Below, piece by piece: positions 8,330 through 15,779 of a DNA stretch of 64,000 nt (its first letter is position 1; each line of letters begins with the position of its first letter). The position numbers were made by a program, and so were the translations under genes. The notes under the pieces were generated by a model. That model did not search any database. It worked only from the letters and a program-made list of their open reading frames with translations, and was not told where the DNA came from. The DNA lies in NCBI GenBank assembly GCA_041060555.1, contig JBEUDS010000015.1; one strand, written 5' to 3'. Source of the DNA: CAUJIW01 sp963205175. Lineage in GTDB: Bacteria; Pseudomonadota; Alphaproteobacteria; Sphingomonadales; Sphingomonadaceae.

Positions 8330-8800
8330 ATGAATGAACATCACAACCTTGATGCCATAGACCGGCAGATCCTGCGCGTACTTCAGCGCCACGGCGATAT
8401 AAGTCATGCAGCACTGGCCGAGCAGGTCGGCGCGTCCGCCGCTTCCTGCTGGCGGCGCATCCGCGCGCTGGAGAATGCCGGCGTGCTGGGGCCGACCGTC
8501 CGATTGCTTAATCCACAAGCCGTCGGTCGCGACCTCGACGTCATCTGCCAGGTGCGGATGCGCGCCCACGACATGCAGGCGCGCGCGAACTTCGAACGCT
8601 TCATCGACAGCCACCGCGAGATCATGGAATGCTACTCGATGTCGGGCGAGTGGGATTACCTGCTGCGCATCGTCGTCAGCGACGTGCGCGACTATGAACG
8701 CTTCCTGATGCGTGAACTCCTGAGCCATCCGGCGGTCGCCACCTGCGCTTCCCATTTCGCGCTCAGCCGCGTCAAATTCACCACCGAATTACCGGTATGA
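8330..8800 (+). CDS. Lrp/AsnC family transcriptional regulator
   Basis: A 156-residue feast/famine regulator. The N-terminal helix-turn-helix begins LDAIDRQILRVLQRHGDIS and continues through the recognition helix (AASCWRRIRALE); the C-terminal half is a RAM/Lrp ligand-binding domain with the typical SGEWDYLLRIVVSD segment. Family members respond to amino acids. Being divergent from the aminotransferase-E1-E2 operon, it very likely controls that operon according to the amino acid degraded. The ATG at 8330 gives the family-standard N-terminus. Confidence 0.92.
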   Translation: MNEHHNLDAIDRQILRVLQRHGDISHAALAEQVGASAASCWRRIRALENAGVLGPTVRLLNPQAVGRDLDVICQVRMRAHDMQARANFERFIDSHREIMECYSMSGEWDYLLRIVVSDVRDYERFLMRELLSHPAVATCASHFALSRVKFTTELPV

Positions 8801-9030
8801 TCCGGGCCGCATCGCGCTGAGCGATCGTTGTCACGACAAATCATCATGGGGCGTTTTATTGTGGAAACCGGCGCATCAACCATGGTCATTCCGACGAAGA
8901 AATCGAAGAAAAGCGATTAAAACGGCAAAATACCGCCTGAAACAGTCGTTTTCGACCTGTGGCGGCCTTGCAATTTCCAGAATCTTCGGCAAGCGTGCGT
9001 TCACCGTTTGACGGAACACAAGGACGATCC

Positions 9031-9714
9031 ATGGCAAAAGCTCCTGCTGCATCGAAGAAAGCCGCCGCGCCGGCCAAGGCTGCGCCAGCCAAGGCCGCCA
9101 AGGCACCCGCCGCACCCAAGGTCGCGAAGGCGGCGCCGAAGGCTGTGAAGGCGGCACCGAAGGCGGCCGCGCCAAAAGCCGTAAAGGCGGCGCCCAAAGC
9201 CGCCAAAGCGCCTGCGGCGCCCAAGGCCGCCAAAGCGCCTGCGGCACCCAAGGCCGCCAAAACGCCTGCGGCACCCAAGCCCGTGAAAGCAGCGCCGAAG
9301 GCCGCCGCGCCGAAAGCGGCACCGAAGGCCGCCCCCAAGGCCGCGGCCCCGAAAGCCACGCCCAAGGCCGCGAAAGCCGTGGCTGTGGCCGCGCCCGCCA
9401 AGCCGAAGGCTCTCAAGGTCTCCACGCCCGCCGGCAAGCAGGTCTCCGCGACCAGCCTGCTGCAACTGGTCGCCGAGCAGGCCTCGCTCGACCGCAAGCT
9501 GGTCAAGCAGCTGCTGGAAACCTACTACGACGTCGTGAAGGCCCATGTGCTGAAGGGCGTGAAGGTGAAGCTGGGCGACGTCGGCACGCTCCTGGTGCGC
9601 GCCCGCAAGGCCCGCACCGGCCGCAACCCGGCCACTGGCGAGCCGATCAAGATCAAGGCGTCGAAGAAGCTGGCCTTCCGGCCGACACCGACCCTCAAGG
9701 ACGCCGTGAAGTAA
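9031..9714 (+). CDS. HU-like DNA-binding protein with Ala/Lys/Pro-rich N-terminal tail
   Basis: A 227-residue protein. Residues 1 to about 135 are almost wholly Ala, Lys and Pro (AAPK/AAKAP repeats, histone-H1-like); residues 138-227 form an HU/IHF domain with the DNA-binding arm GRNPATGEPIKI (198-209). The tail includes three 9-residue repeats encoded by 27-bp units at 9208-9288. The protein should compact or bend DNA, the basic tail adding sequence-independent binding. Many long-tailed HU proteins carry the tail at the C-terminus; here it is N-terminal. A Rho-independent terminator follows. The ATG at 9031 has an AGGA site upstream. Confidence 0.92.
   Translation: MAKAPAASKKAAAPAKAAPAKAAKAPAAPKVAKAAPKAVKAAPKAAAPKAVKAAPKAAKAPAAPKAAKAPAAPKAAKTPAAPKPVKAAPKAAAPKAAPKAAPKAAAPKATPKAAKAVAVAAPAKPKALKVSTPAGKQVSATSLLQLVAEQASLDRKLVKQLLETYYDVVKAHVLKGVKVKLGDVGTLLVRARKARTGRNPATGEPIKIKASKKLAFRPTPTLKDAVK
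9208..9288 (+). repeat. three 27-bp coding repeats in the HU tail
   Basis: Three near-identical 27-bp units (9208-9234, 9235-9261, 9262-9288) encode the nonapeptide APAAPKAAK and variants. They are in frame, so changes in copy number would alter tail length without breaking the gene. Confidence 0.8.
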
Positions 9715-9757
9715 CGCACGGCCCGGTTCGCGTCATCACGACGCGACATGGCTTCTG

Positions 9758-9797
9758 AAAGATGCGCCCCACCTCATGGTCGGGCGCATCTTTTTTT
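9758..9797 (+). terminator. Rho-independent terminator after the HU gene
   Basis: The arms AAAGATGCGCCC (9758-9769) and GGGCGCATCTTT (9782-9793) are exact complements around a 12-base loop, followed by a run of seven T ending at 9797. Confidence 0.92.
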
Positions 9798-9815
9798 GCC
9801 CCCCCCGACCCGCGA

Positions 9816-10256
9816 TCACGATGCCGGCGGCGCCGACATCTTGCCGGTGTGGGTGGCGAAGCTCCAGCGATAGCCATTGAGACACGTGAACTGCGCGCTG
9901 CGATCACCATAGAACTGATCGGTCGGCTCCTGCGTGCAGACGGCGCCCGCCGCCTTCGCCCGCGCGGTCAGTGCGTCGACATCCTCGTGATAGAGATAGA
10001 ACGATACCGGCATCGCCACCCCCGACGTCACCGGCGCCACGCAGCCACCCGCCGCCCCCTCCGGCGCGAACATCACCGGCACCTCGCCCTGATATTTCAG
10101 CTCGCAATGCATGAACGACCCGTCGTCATGCCTGAGCACAAGGCCCTCCTCGAAGCCGAAGGCACGGGTGTAGAAATCAAGGCTGGCCTGGGCGTCCTTC
10201 ACCGTCAGGTAAATCGACATCCACGGCATGTCGGGCGCGCGGCCGCTGGCAGTCAT
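9816..10256 (-). CDS. VOC family (glyoxalase-like) protein
   Basis: A 146-residue single-module vicinal-oxygen-chelate protein. It shows the typical opening (MPWMSIYLTVKDAQASLDFY), an FMHCELKY metal-ligand-like segment and a closing GYRWSFATH. It resembles PhnB-type VOC proteins of unknown reaction. The start at 10256 has GGGGAGAAG just upstream; the longer frame reaches into the promoter. It is transcribed alone, from the promoter at 10284-10312. Confidence 0.82.
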   Translation of the reverse strand: MTASGRAPDMPWMSIYLTVKDAQASLDFYTRAFGFEEGLVLRHDDGSFMHCELKYQGEVPVMFAPEGAAGGCVAPVTSGVAMPVSFYLYHEDVDALTARAKAAGAVCTQEPTDQFYGDRSAQFTCLNGYRWSFATHTGKMSAPPAS

Positions 10257-10283
10257 CGTTCTTCTCCCCTCGATCAGAATCAA

Positions 10284-10312
10284 CAAATAGAACAAATCAG
10301 GAACATTGTCAA
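10284..10312 (-). promoter_or_regulatory. sigma-70-type promoter of the VOC gene
   Basis: Reading the minus strand, TTGACA (10312-10307) and TATTTG (10289-10284) are separated by exactly 17 bp, about 28 bp upstream of the VOC gene start. The -35 is a perfect consensus. Confidence 0.7.
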
Positions 10313-10450
10313 GTCAAAGGGATGACTGATGTGCCCGATGGTACCGGCAAGGGGCATCCGATCAACCGGACCCGCGCACTGCTGCCATGGCGCCGGCCGG
10401 CAGCGCATCGGAAGTCGCGCGATCCGGACCGCCGCGCCGCCGTTCAGCGG

Positions 10451-10828
10451 TTACGGCGCAAGGACGGGAACGCCTTGCTTGAACCAGGCGCGCTTGATCT
10501 TGCCGCCGTCGAGTTCGTAGATGCCGATGACGTCGATGGTGCCACGCCCTTCCGGGAAATTGCGCGTAACAACCTCCCGATCGACGACCAGCCCTCCGAC
10601 CGCAACCCGGCTGACGAGGCGAGCGAACAAGTCCGGCTCCTTGAAACGCTCGACGTGACGGCGACGAATTTCCGTCGCGCCCTTGGCGATCAGGTCAGAC
10701 GGCCAGGAATAAACTTCGGCATCAGGTGCCCAGAAGGACATGAAGGCGTCGATATCACGCCGGTTATAGGCATCAAGCTGGCCGCCAACGACTCCGGCTT
10801 CCTCAAGAGACTGGACGTCGATTTCCAA
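10451..10828 (-). CDS. SnoaL-like / NTF2-fold protein
   Basis: A protein of about 125 residues with the NTF2-like pattern: an N-terminal helix, AYNRRDIDAFMSFWAPDAEVY, then beta-strands ending YELDGGKIKRAWF. Family members are isomerases, cyclases or uncharacterised; the function here is unknown. I prefer the TTG at 10828, which has GGGAG 7 bases upstream and gives the family length; an ATG at 10900 would add an atypical N-terminus. It is divergent from the SMR transporter gene. Confidence 0.75.
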   Translation of the reverse strand: MEIDVQSLEEAGVVGGQLDAYNRRDIDAFMSFWAPDAEVYSWPSDLIAKGATEIRRRHVERFKEPDLFARLVSRVAVGGLVVDREVVTRNFPEGRGTIDVIGIYELDGGKIKRAWFKQGVPVLAP

Positions 10829-11028
10829 CGCGCTACTCCCTCTGAGCGCCACCGCCAATCGCGGGTATCTGCTTATGCAAGGTGAGGAAAATTTCCGCAA
10901 CGGCCGTGGTTTTTCCGATCCATCGCGCCGCCGCGACGGCTGACCATGGACGCTTGCCGCATTGTCGCGTCATCCGGGCAATGCTAGAGCCCGCCTGGTC
11001 CCCTTCCCGTCCCACGGAGTTGCTGCAT

Positions 11029-11349
11029 ATGGCCTGGACGCTGCTGGTGATCGCCGGCCTGTTTGAAGTCGTGTGGGCCTATGCCATGAAGCTGTCGATG
11101 GGCTTCAGCCATCGCGGCTATGCGGTGCTGACCATCGTCGCCATGCTGGTCAGTTTCGGCCTGCTGTCGCTGGCGATGCGCCAGCTGCCGCTCGGCACCG
11201 CCTACACGGTGTGGACCGGTATTGGCGCGGTGGGCGCCTTCCTGGCCGGGGTGATGATCCTGGGCGAGGCCGTCACGCCGCTGCGCCTGGTCGCCGCCGC
11301 GATGATCGTCGGCGGCATCCTGCTGATGAAGCTCGCCTCGCCGAGCTGA
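11029..11349 (+). CDS. sugE: SMR family efflux transporter, SugE/Gdx type
   Basis: A 106-residue, four-helix small multidrug resistance protein. Glu13 is the proton/substrate-binding residue of the family, and Gly10 and Trp16 with the following MKLSMGFS segment match the Gdx (guanidinium exporter) branch rather than EmrE. It should act as a dual-topology homodimer in the inner membrane exchanging guanidinium or small quaternary ammonium for protons. The upstream region carries fragments reminiscent of a guanidine-I riboswitch but not a complete one. Confidence 0.88.
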   Translation: MAWTLLVIAGLFEVVWAYAMKLSMGFSHRGYAVLTIVAMLVSFGLLSLAMRQLPLGTAYTVWTGIGAVGAFLAGVMILGEAVTPLRLVAAAMIVGGILLMKLASPS

Positions 11350-11359
11350 GGCCCGGCCT

Positions 11360-11857
11360 TCACTCCTCGCGTGCCGTCTCGACCGCGGGCGGGCAGTCCG
11401 TCCGCCGCGTCGCGCTGCCGGCACGCTTGACCGCCGTGGTGGCGAACTCGGCGGCCGACAGCCGGTTGTCGCCGTTGACATCGGCACCGGTGAATTTCGT
11501 TGCCGTGGCGATGGCATATTCCTCGAACGACAACCGGCCGTCACCGTCCTGATCAAGCTTGCCGAACGCCTTGCGCCGGCTGGCGAGAAATTCCGCGCGG
11601 TCCACCTGGCCGTCGCGGTCCTTGTCGTAACGCCGCAGTCGCCGGGCCTCGCGCTCCGCATCGCTGAGCGGCGCCCGTTCGTTGGCGCGCGGGGCCTCGG
11701 GATGAAAGCTCGCCGGCACCACCCGTGCCGCCACGTCCCGTTGCGCGTCTGTCGGCCGCGCCGGCGCGTCCGCCGCATCATCGGGCACCAGCCACCAGGC
11801 CGCCGCCGCCACGCCCACCACCAGCACGCCTGCCGCCGGCAACATCCATCCCCGCAT
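11360..11857 (-). CDS. membrane-anchored EF-hand protein
   Basis: A 165-residue protein with an N-terminal hydrophobic segment (about 5-23) that is a signal anchor, a variable linker, and three EF-hand loops: DKDRDGQVDRAE (78-89), DQDGDGRLSFEE (102-113) and DVNGDNRLSAAE (126-137). All three keep the acidic 1, 3, 5 and 12 positions, so calcium binding in the periplasm is likely. No enzymatic domain is visible. It is convergent with the SMR gene, only 10 bp apart. Confidence 0.82.
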   Translation of the reverse strand: MRGWMLPAAGVLVVGVAAAAWWLVPDDAADAPARPTDAQRDVAARVVPASFHPEAPRANERAPLSDAEREARRLRRYDKDRDGQVDRAEFLASRRKAFGKLDQDGDGRLSFEEYAIATATKFTGADVNGDNRLSAAEFATTAVKRAGSATRRTDCPPAVETAREE

Positions 11858-11914
11858 CGCCCGCCCCCACGGATGACAACCTCAAGGAGAAGATAGGCGA
11901 GGGACGGACACTTG

Positions 11915-12769
11915 TCAGCAGCGTCCGGTCAGGGCGCTCCACAACAGTTTGCCCTGGCGCGTCAGCACGCCGCGCTCCAGCCGGGCGGCCGACATGTCGA
12001 AGCCGGCGGCCGCGATACGGCCGAGATAATCCCGCGCCAGCGGCGCCAGCAGCGCGGCCGCGCGGGCCGTGCCGGGCAGGCCACGCACCACCGGCCCCGC
12101 CACGTCGAGATCGGCCATCGCGCGCGCATGAACCTGCCGCACCACGCCTTCAACACCAGCGCCGATCTCGCCCTTGAACAGGCTATCCGCCTCGATACCG
12201 GCGGCCGCGAGCAGATCGGCCGGCAACATCACCCGCTGCAGGGCGGCATGGAAGCCGATGGCGCGCACGATGCCGGTCAGCGCCCAGGCACGCCCGATGG
12301 CGCGCACGGCCGCCGATTGCGCCGACGACGGCGCCCCTGTCGGCCCGGCCAGCGCGTGCAAAACCGCCTGCGCCAGCGCGCCGCCGCTGTTGTCGGCATA
12401 GGCGACCAGATCATCGAGCGTCGCCGGCTGCTCGCCGTAGATGTCGCTCAGGCGCGCGTCGATGCAGGCGATCAGCAGATCGGCGGGCACCTGGCGCGGC
12501 ACGACGAAACGCGCCAGCGCCTCGACCACCGGATGAGCACGCGGGGCGCCGGCGTAAGCGCCCTCCACCGCCTCGCGCCACCACGCCAGCCGGATCTCGC
12601 CGATCATCGGTTCCGATACATGTTCGCGGATACGCGCAAGCTCGACATTGAAGGCAAACAGGGCGAACAGCGCCGGGCGCGCATCCGCCGGCGCGTACAA
12701 CGCCGTCAGATAACGATCGTGGTCCTGCTCACGGACCAGCGTCATGCAGTGTGTCGCAACATCCAACAT
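11915..12769 (-). CDS. squalene/phytoene synthase-like protein (NDUFAF6-like)
   Basis: A protein of about 284 residues with the squalene/phytoene synthase fold: RYLTALYAPADARPALFALFAFNVELARI, then EIRLAWWREAVE, then a second helix region with DDLVAYADNSGGALAQ. The aspartate-rich DxxxD motifs of true prenyl synthases are not preserved, as in the alphaproteobacterial/mitochondrial NDUFAF6 group linked to complex I assembly; a role in isoprenoid synthesis is therefore doubtful. The ATG at 12769 is my choice; a TTG at 12805 would add 12 residues. Confidence 0.75.
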   Translation of the reverse strand: MLDVATHCMTLVREQDHDRYLTALYAPADARPALFALFAFNVELARIREHVSEPMIGEIRLAWWREAVEGAYAGAPRAHPVVEALARFVVPRQVPADLLIACIDARLSDIYGEQPATLDDLVAYADNSGGALAQAVLHALAGPTGAPSSAQSAAVRAIGRAWALTGIVRAIGFHAALQRVMLPADLLAAAGIEADSLFKGEIGAGVEGVVRQVHARAMADLDVAGPVVRGLPGTARAAALLAPLARDYLGRIAAAGFDMSAARLERGVLTRQGKLLWSALTGRC

Positions 12770-12958
12770 CTCGTCGCACGTAACGCTCCTGTGATCGATG
12801 GACAACCACCGCTCGGCGATTGTGGCAAGAATTGCGGCAAATCAGGCCTTATCCAGCCACAATCGGCGCCGATCTCTGTCACGTGGGCACATAATGACGC
12901 CCATAGAAACGAGACCGCCCCGGGCACCGCCCGCGGCGGCAAGACAAGGAGAGACACC

Positions 12959-13486
12959 ATGAAAACCGTAGCGATCCTGACCGCGACCGCGCTCGCCGGA
13001 TTGCCGGCGCTGGCTCATGCCGAAATGTTCAACGGCGCCTATGGCGGCGTCGAACTCGGCTGGGAGGACACCCGCGGCGTGCTGGACCAGGGCATCAACT
13101 ACGGCATCGTCGGCGGCTACAACGCCAAGCTCGGCACCAGCATCGTGGTCGGCGCCGAAGGCAAGCTCGGCTTTTCCACCGCTGACGAGACCTTCGCCGT
13201 GGGCGAGGGCACCAGCAAGCTGAGCGCTGGCCGCAGCCTTGGCGTCGCCGCCCGTGCCGGCTATCTCGCCGCGCCCAACGCGCTGTTCTACACCAAGGTC
13301 GGCTATGAGAACGTCCGCACCAAGCTCGACGGCGACGGTTTCAACACCGATGCCGTGGTGCTCGGTGGTGGCGTCGAGTACGGTCTGACGCAGAACATCG
13401 GCGTCAAGGTCGGCTACGACTACACCGACGGCGAGAACGGCTATCGCCGCCACCAGGTGAAAACCGGCCTGAACTTCCACTTCTAG
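12959..13486 (+). CDS. small outer-membrane beta-barrel protein
   Basis: A 175-residue secreted protein. A signal peptide ends AHA before EMFNGAYGG, and the mature part alternates aromatic/Gly-rich strands (GGVELGWE, YGIVGGYN, AARAGYLA, GVKVGYDYT) and ends in Phe (NFHF), as an outer-membrane barrel does. It resembles the OmpA-like porin family of short eight-strand barrels. AAGGAGA precedes the ATG at 12959. A terminator follows at 13566. Confidence 0.85.
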   Translation: MKTVAILTATALAGLPALAHAEMFNGAYGGVELGWEDTRGVLDQGINYGIVGGYNAKLGTSIVVGAEGKLGFSTADETFAVGEGTSKLSAGRSLGVAARAGYLAAPNALFYTKVGYENVRTKLDGDGFNTDAVVLGGGVEYGLTQNIGVKVGYDYTDGENGYRRHQVKTGLNFHF

Positions 13487-13565
13487 GATTCAGGCCAGCA
13501 CACCACCGGACGCGCGGCAATCCTGCCCCCGTAAGCTGCCCGCGCCACCGGTGGTGACAAAACGA

Positions 13566-13603
13566 GAGCCTGACCGGCACCCCGACCGGTCAGGCTCTTT
13601 TTT
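13566..13603 (+). terminator. Rho-independent terminator after the barrel protein gene
   Basis: GAGCCTGACCGG (13566-13577) pairs with CCGGTCAGGCTC (13586-13597) around an 8-base loop and is followed by six T. An AAAACGA stretch on the left side may let it also stop the converging mmsB transcript. Confidence 0.9.
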
Positions 13604-13624
13604 GTCGCGCGCGGCAACCGCAGC

Positions 13625-14515
13625 TCAGCCGCGCCACTCGCCGGAGAGCATCTTGATGATGGCGGAGAAATCCTTGCCCGCCCCGCCGAGATTGTTGAAC
13701 ACGGCGTAAAGCGACTCGGCTTCCGCGCCCAACGGCGTCGGCGCGCCGACATTCTGGGCAGCCCCCATGGCCAGCCGCAGATCCTTCAGCATCAGCGCCG
13801 CCGCGAAACCGCCCTCATAGTCGCGGTTCGACGGTGCCGCCGGTACCGGCCCCGGCACCGGGCAATAGCTGGTCATCGACCAGCTCTGCCCCGAGGCCTT
13901 CGACGAAATGTCGAAGAAGCGCTGCGGGTCGAGGCCCAGCTTGATCGCCAGATTGAACGCCTCGCAGGTACCGATCATGGTGATGCCCAGCAGCATGTTG
14001 TTGCAGATCTTCGCCGCCTGCCCCGCACCGGCGTCACCGGCATGGATCACCGCCTTGCCCATCTTCTCCAGATAGGGCTGGGCGGCCGCGAACGCCGCCG
14101 CCGTGCCGCCGACCATGAAGGTCAGGGTGCCGCCGGAGGCCGCCGCGACACCGCCGGAAACCGGCGCGTCGACCATCACGAAGCCCTGGGCGGTCGCTGC
14201 CTCGACCACCGATTTGGCGGTGGCGACATCAATGGTCGAGCAGTCCATGAACAGGGCGCCGGCCCGCGCGTTGGGGAACACCTCGGCCTCGTAGACCGCC
14301 TTCACATGCTTGCCCGCCGGCAGCATGGACACCACCACATCGGCGTCCCTCACGGCTTCCGCCGTGGTCGCGGCCGCCGTGCAGCCGGCCTCGACCGCCT
14401 TGTCCAGATTGGCGGCGACGAGATCGAACGCGCGAACCGTGTGGCCGGCCTTGGCGAGGTTGGCGGCCATGCCGCCGCCCATGTTGCCGACGCCGATGAA
14501 TGCAATGGTCGCCAT
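13625..14515 (-). CDS. mmsB: 3-hydroxyisobutyrate dehydrogenase
   Basis: A 296-residue NAD-dependent beta-hydroxyacid dehydrogenase. The N-terminal Rossmann motif GVGNMGGGMAANL, the substrate loop DAPVSGGVAAASGGTL and the catalytic lysine in AGQAAKICNN are present. It oxidises 3-hydroxyisobutyrate to methylmalonate semialdehyde, the substrate of MmsA encoded upstream. It starts 5 bp after the acyl-CoA dehydrogenase stop and is the last gene of a three-gene valine-degradation unit. Confidence 0.93.
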   Translation of the reverse strand: MATIAFIGVGNMGGGMAANLAKAGHTVRAFDLVAANLDKAVEAGCTAAATTAEAVRDADVVVSMLPAGKHVKAVYEAEVFPNARAGALFMDCSTIDVATAKSVVEAATAQGFVMVDAPVSGGVAAASGGTLTFMVGGTAAAFAAAQPYLEKMGKAVIHAGDAGAGQAAKICNNMLLGITMIGTCEAFNLAIKLGLDPQRFFDISSKASGQSWSMTSYCPVPGPVPAAPSNRDYEGGFAAALMLKDLRLAMGAAQNVGAPTPLGAEAESLYAVFNNLGGAGKDFSAIIKMLSGEWRG

Positions 14516-14520
14516 GATCC

Positions 14521-15660
14521 TTACCCCTTCAGCATTTCGCGCGAGATGACGACGCGCATGATTTCGTTGGTGCCTTCGAGAATCTGGTTCACCCGCAGGT
14601 CGCGCACGATGCGCTCGATCTCGTAGTCCTTCAGGTAACCGTAGCCGCCGTGGATCTGCAGCGCCTCGTTGGCGACGCGGAAGCCGGTGTCGGTGGCCAG
14701 CCGCTTGGCCATCGCCGAGAAGCGGGTCTTGCGGGCATCGCCGGCATCCAGCGCGGCCGCCGCCCGGTAGAGCAGCAGGCGAGCGGCTTCCAGTTCAGTC
14801 TCCATGTCGGCCAGCTTGAACTGGGTGGCCTGGAAGTCGGCGATCGCCTTGCCGAACTGCTGGCGGGTCTTGGCGTAGGCGATGGCGCGCTCCAGCGCTT
14901 CCTGCGCGCCACCCAGCGAACAGGCGCCGATGTTGAGGCGGCCGCCGTCGAGACCGGACATGGCGATCTTGAAGCCCATGCCTTCCTCGCCCAGCCGGTT
15001 GGCCACCGGCACGCGGCAGTTGTCGAAGTTGACGATGGCGGTCGGCTGGGCCGTCCAGCCCATCTTCTTCTCGTTGGCGCCGAACGACAGGCCCGGCGTG
15101 CCCTTCTCGACCACCAGCGTCGAGATGCCCTTGGCGCCGGATTCGCCGGTGCGCACCATCACCACATAGATGTCGGAGTAGCCGGCGCCCGAGATGAACG
15201 CCTTGGCGCCGTTGAGCACATAATGGTCGCCGTCGCGTTCGGCGCGGGTGCGCAGGCTGGCGGCGTCCGAACCCGAGGACGGTTCGGTCAGGCAGTAGCT
15301 GGCGATCAGGTCCATGGTGGTCAGGCGCGGCAGCCAGCGGCGACGCTGCTCGTCGGAGCCGTTGGTGTCGATCATCCACGCCGCCATGTTGTGGATGGTG
15401 AGGAAGCTGGTGTGGCTGATGTCGCCGGCGGCCAGCGCCTCGAAGATCAGCGCCGCGTCCAGCCGGCTGAGCGCCGAGCCGCCGACGTCGTCGCGGATAT
15501 AGACGCCGCCGAAGCCGAGGCTCGCCGCCTCCTTCAGCACGTCGCGGTCCAGCGTCTTTTCCTCTTCCCAGCGCATGGCGTTGGGACGCAGCCGGTCGGC
15601 GGCGAACTTGCGCGCCATGTCCTGGATCAGCAACTGGTCTTCGGTGAGGTTGAAATCCAT
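14521..15660 (-). CDS. acyl-CoA dehydrogenase, probable isobutyryl-CoA dehydrogenase
   Basis: A 379-residue flavoprotein of the acyl-CoA dehydrogenase family, with the FAD/substrate motifs CLTEPSSGSDAASL and ALQIHGGYGYLKDYEIERIVRDLR and a C-terminal ILEGTNEIMR. Its position between mmsA and mmsB suggests isobutyryl-CoA as substrate (valine pathway, ACAD8-like); this is inference from context. The ATG at 15660 starts MDFNLTEDQ as is usual for the family. The enoyl-CoA hydratase and hydroxyisobutyryl-CoA hydrolase steps are not encoded nearby. Confidence 0.9.
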   Translation of the reverse strand: MDFNLTEDQLLIQDMARKFAADRLRPNAMRWEEEKTLDRDVLKEAASLGFGGVYIRDDVGGSALSRLDAALIFEALAAGDISHTSFLTIHNMAAWMIDTNGSDEQRRRWLPRLTTMDLIASYCLTEPSSGSDAASLRTRAERDGDHYVLNGAKAFISGAGYSDIYVVMVRTGESGAKGISTLVVEKGTPGLSFGANEKKMGWTAQPTAIVNFDNCRVPVANRLGEEGMGFKIAMSGLDGGRLNIGACSLGGAQEALERAIAYAKTRQQFGKAIADFQATQFKLADMETELEAARLLLYRAAAALDAGDARKTRFSAMAKRLATDTGFRVANEALQIHGGYGYLKDYEIERIVRDLRVNQILEGTNEIMRVVISREMLKG

Positions 15661-15779
15661 GGTGTGCTTTCCGCTTCTTTCCAGAATCGTCATGCCCGGA
15701 CATAATCCGGGCAGCCCTGTCAGCGCCAGTGGCGACGGATCGGCCGGGCCTGACGCCCGGCCGTCCCTGTCAGGAGCGA
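15661..15779. repeat. two intergenic hairpins between mmsA and the acyl-CoA dehydrogenase gene
   Basis: This 119-bp gap holds GCCCGGA/TCCGGGC (15694-15712, 5-base loop) and GGCCGGGC/GCCCGGCC (15742-15762, 5-base loop). Neither is followed by a T-run on the minus strand. They may stabilise or attenuate the transcript between mmsA and the downstream genes. Confidence 0.6.

Noticed and set aside
10981..11028. Guanidine-I (ykkC) riboswitch before the sugE-like gene
   Set aside because: Fragments GCTAG, CTGGTCC and CACGGAG occur in the expected order, but the GAGAG core and the closing conserved stem are missing and the region is too short. Infernal with the ykkC model would decide.
11915..12769. 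Hopanoid or carotenoid biosynthesis gene
   Set aside because: Key aspartate motifs are missing and no hpn or crt genes are nearby.
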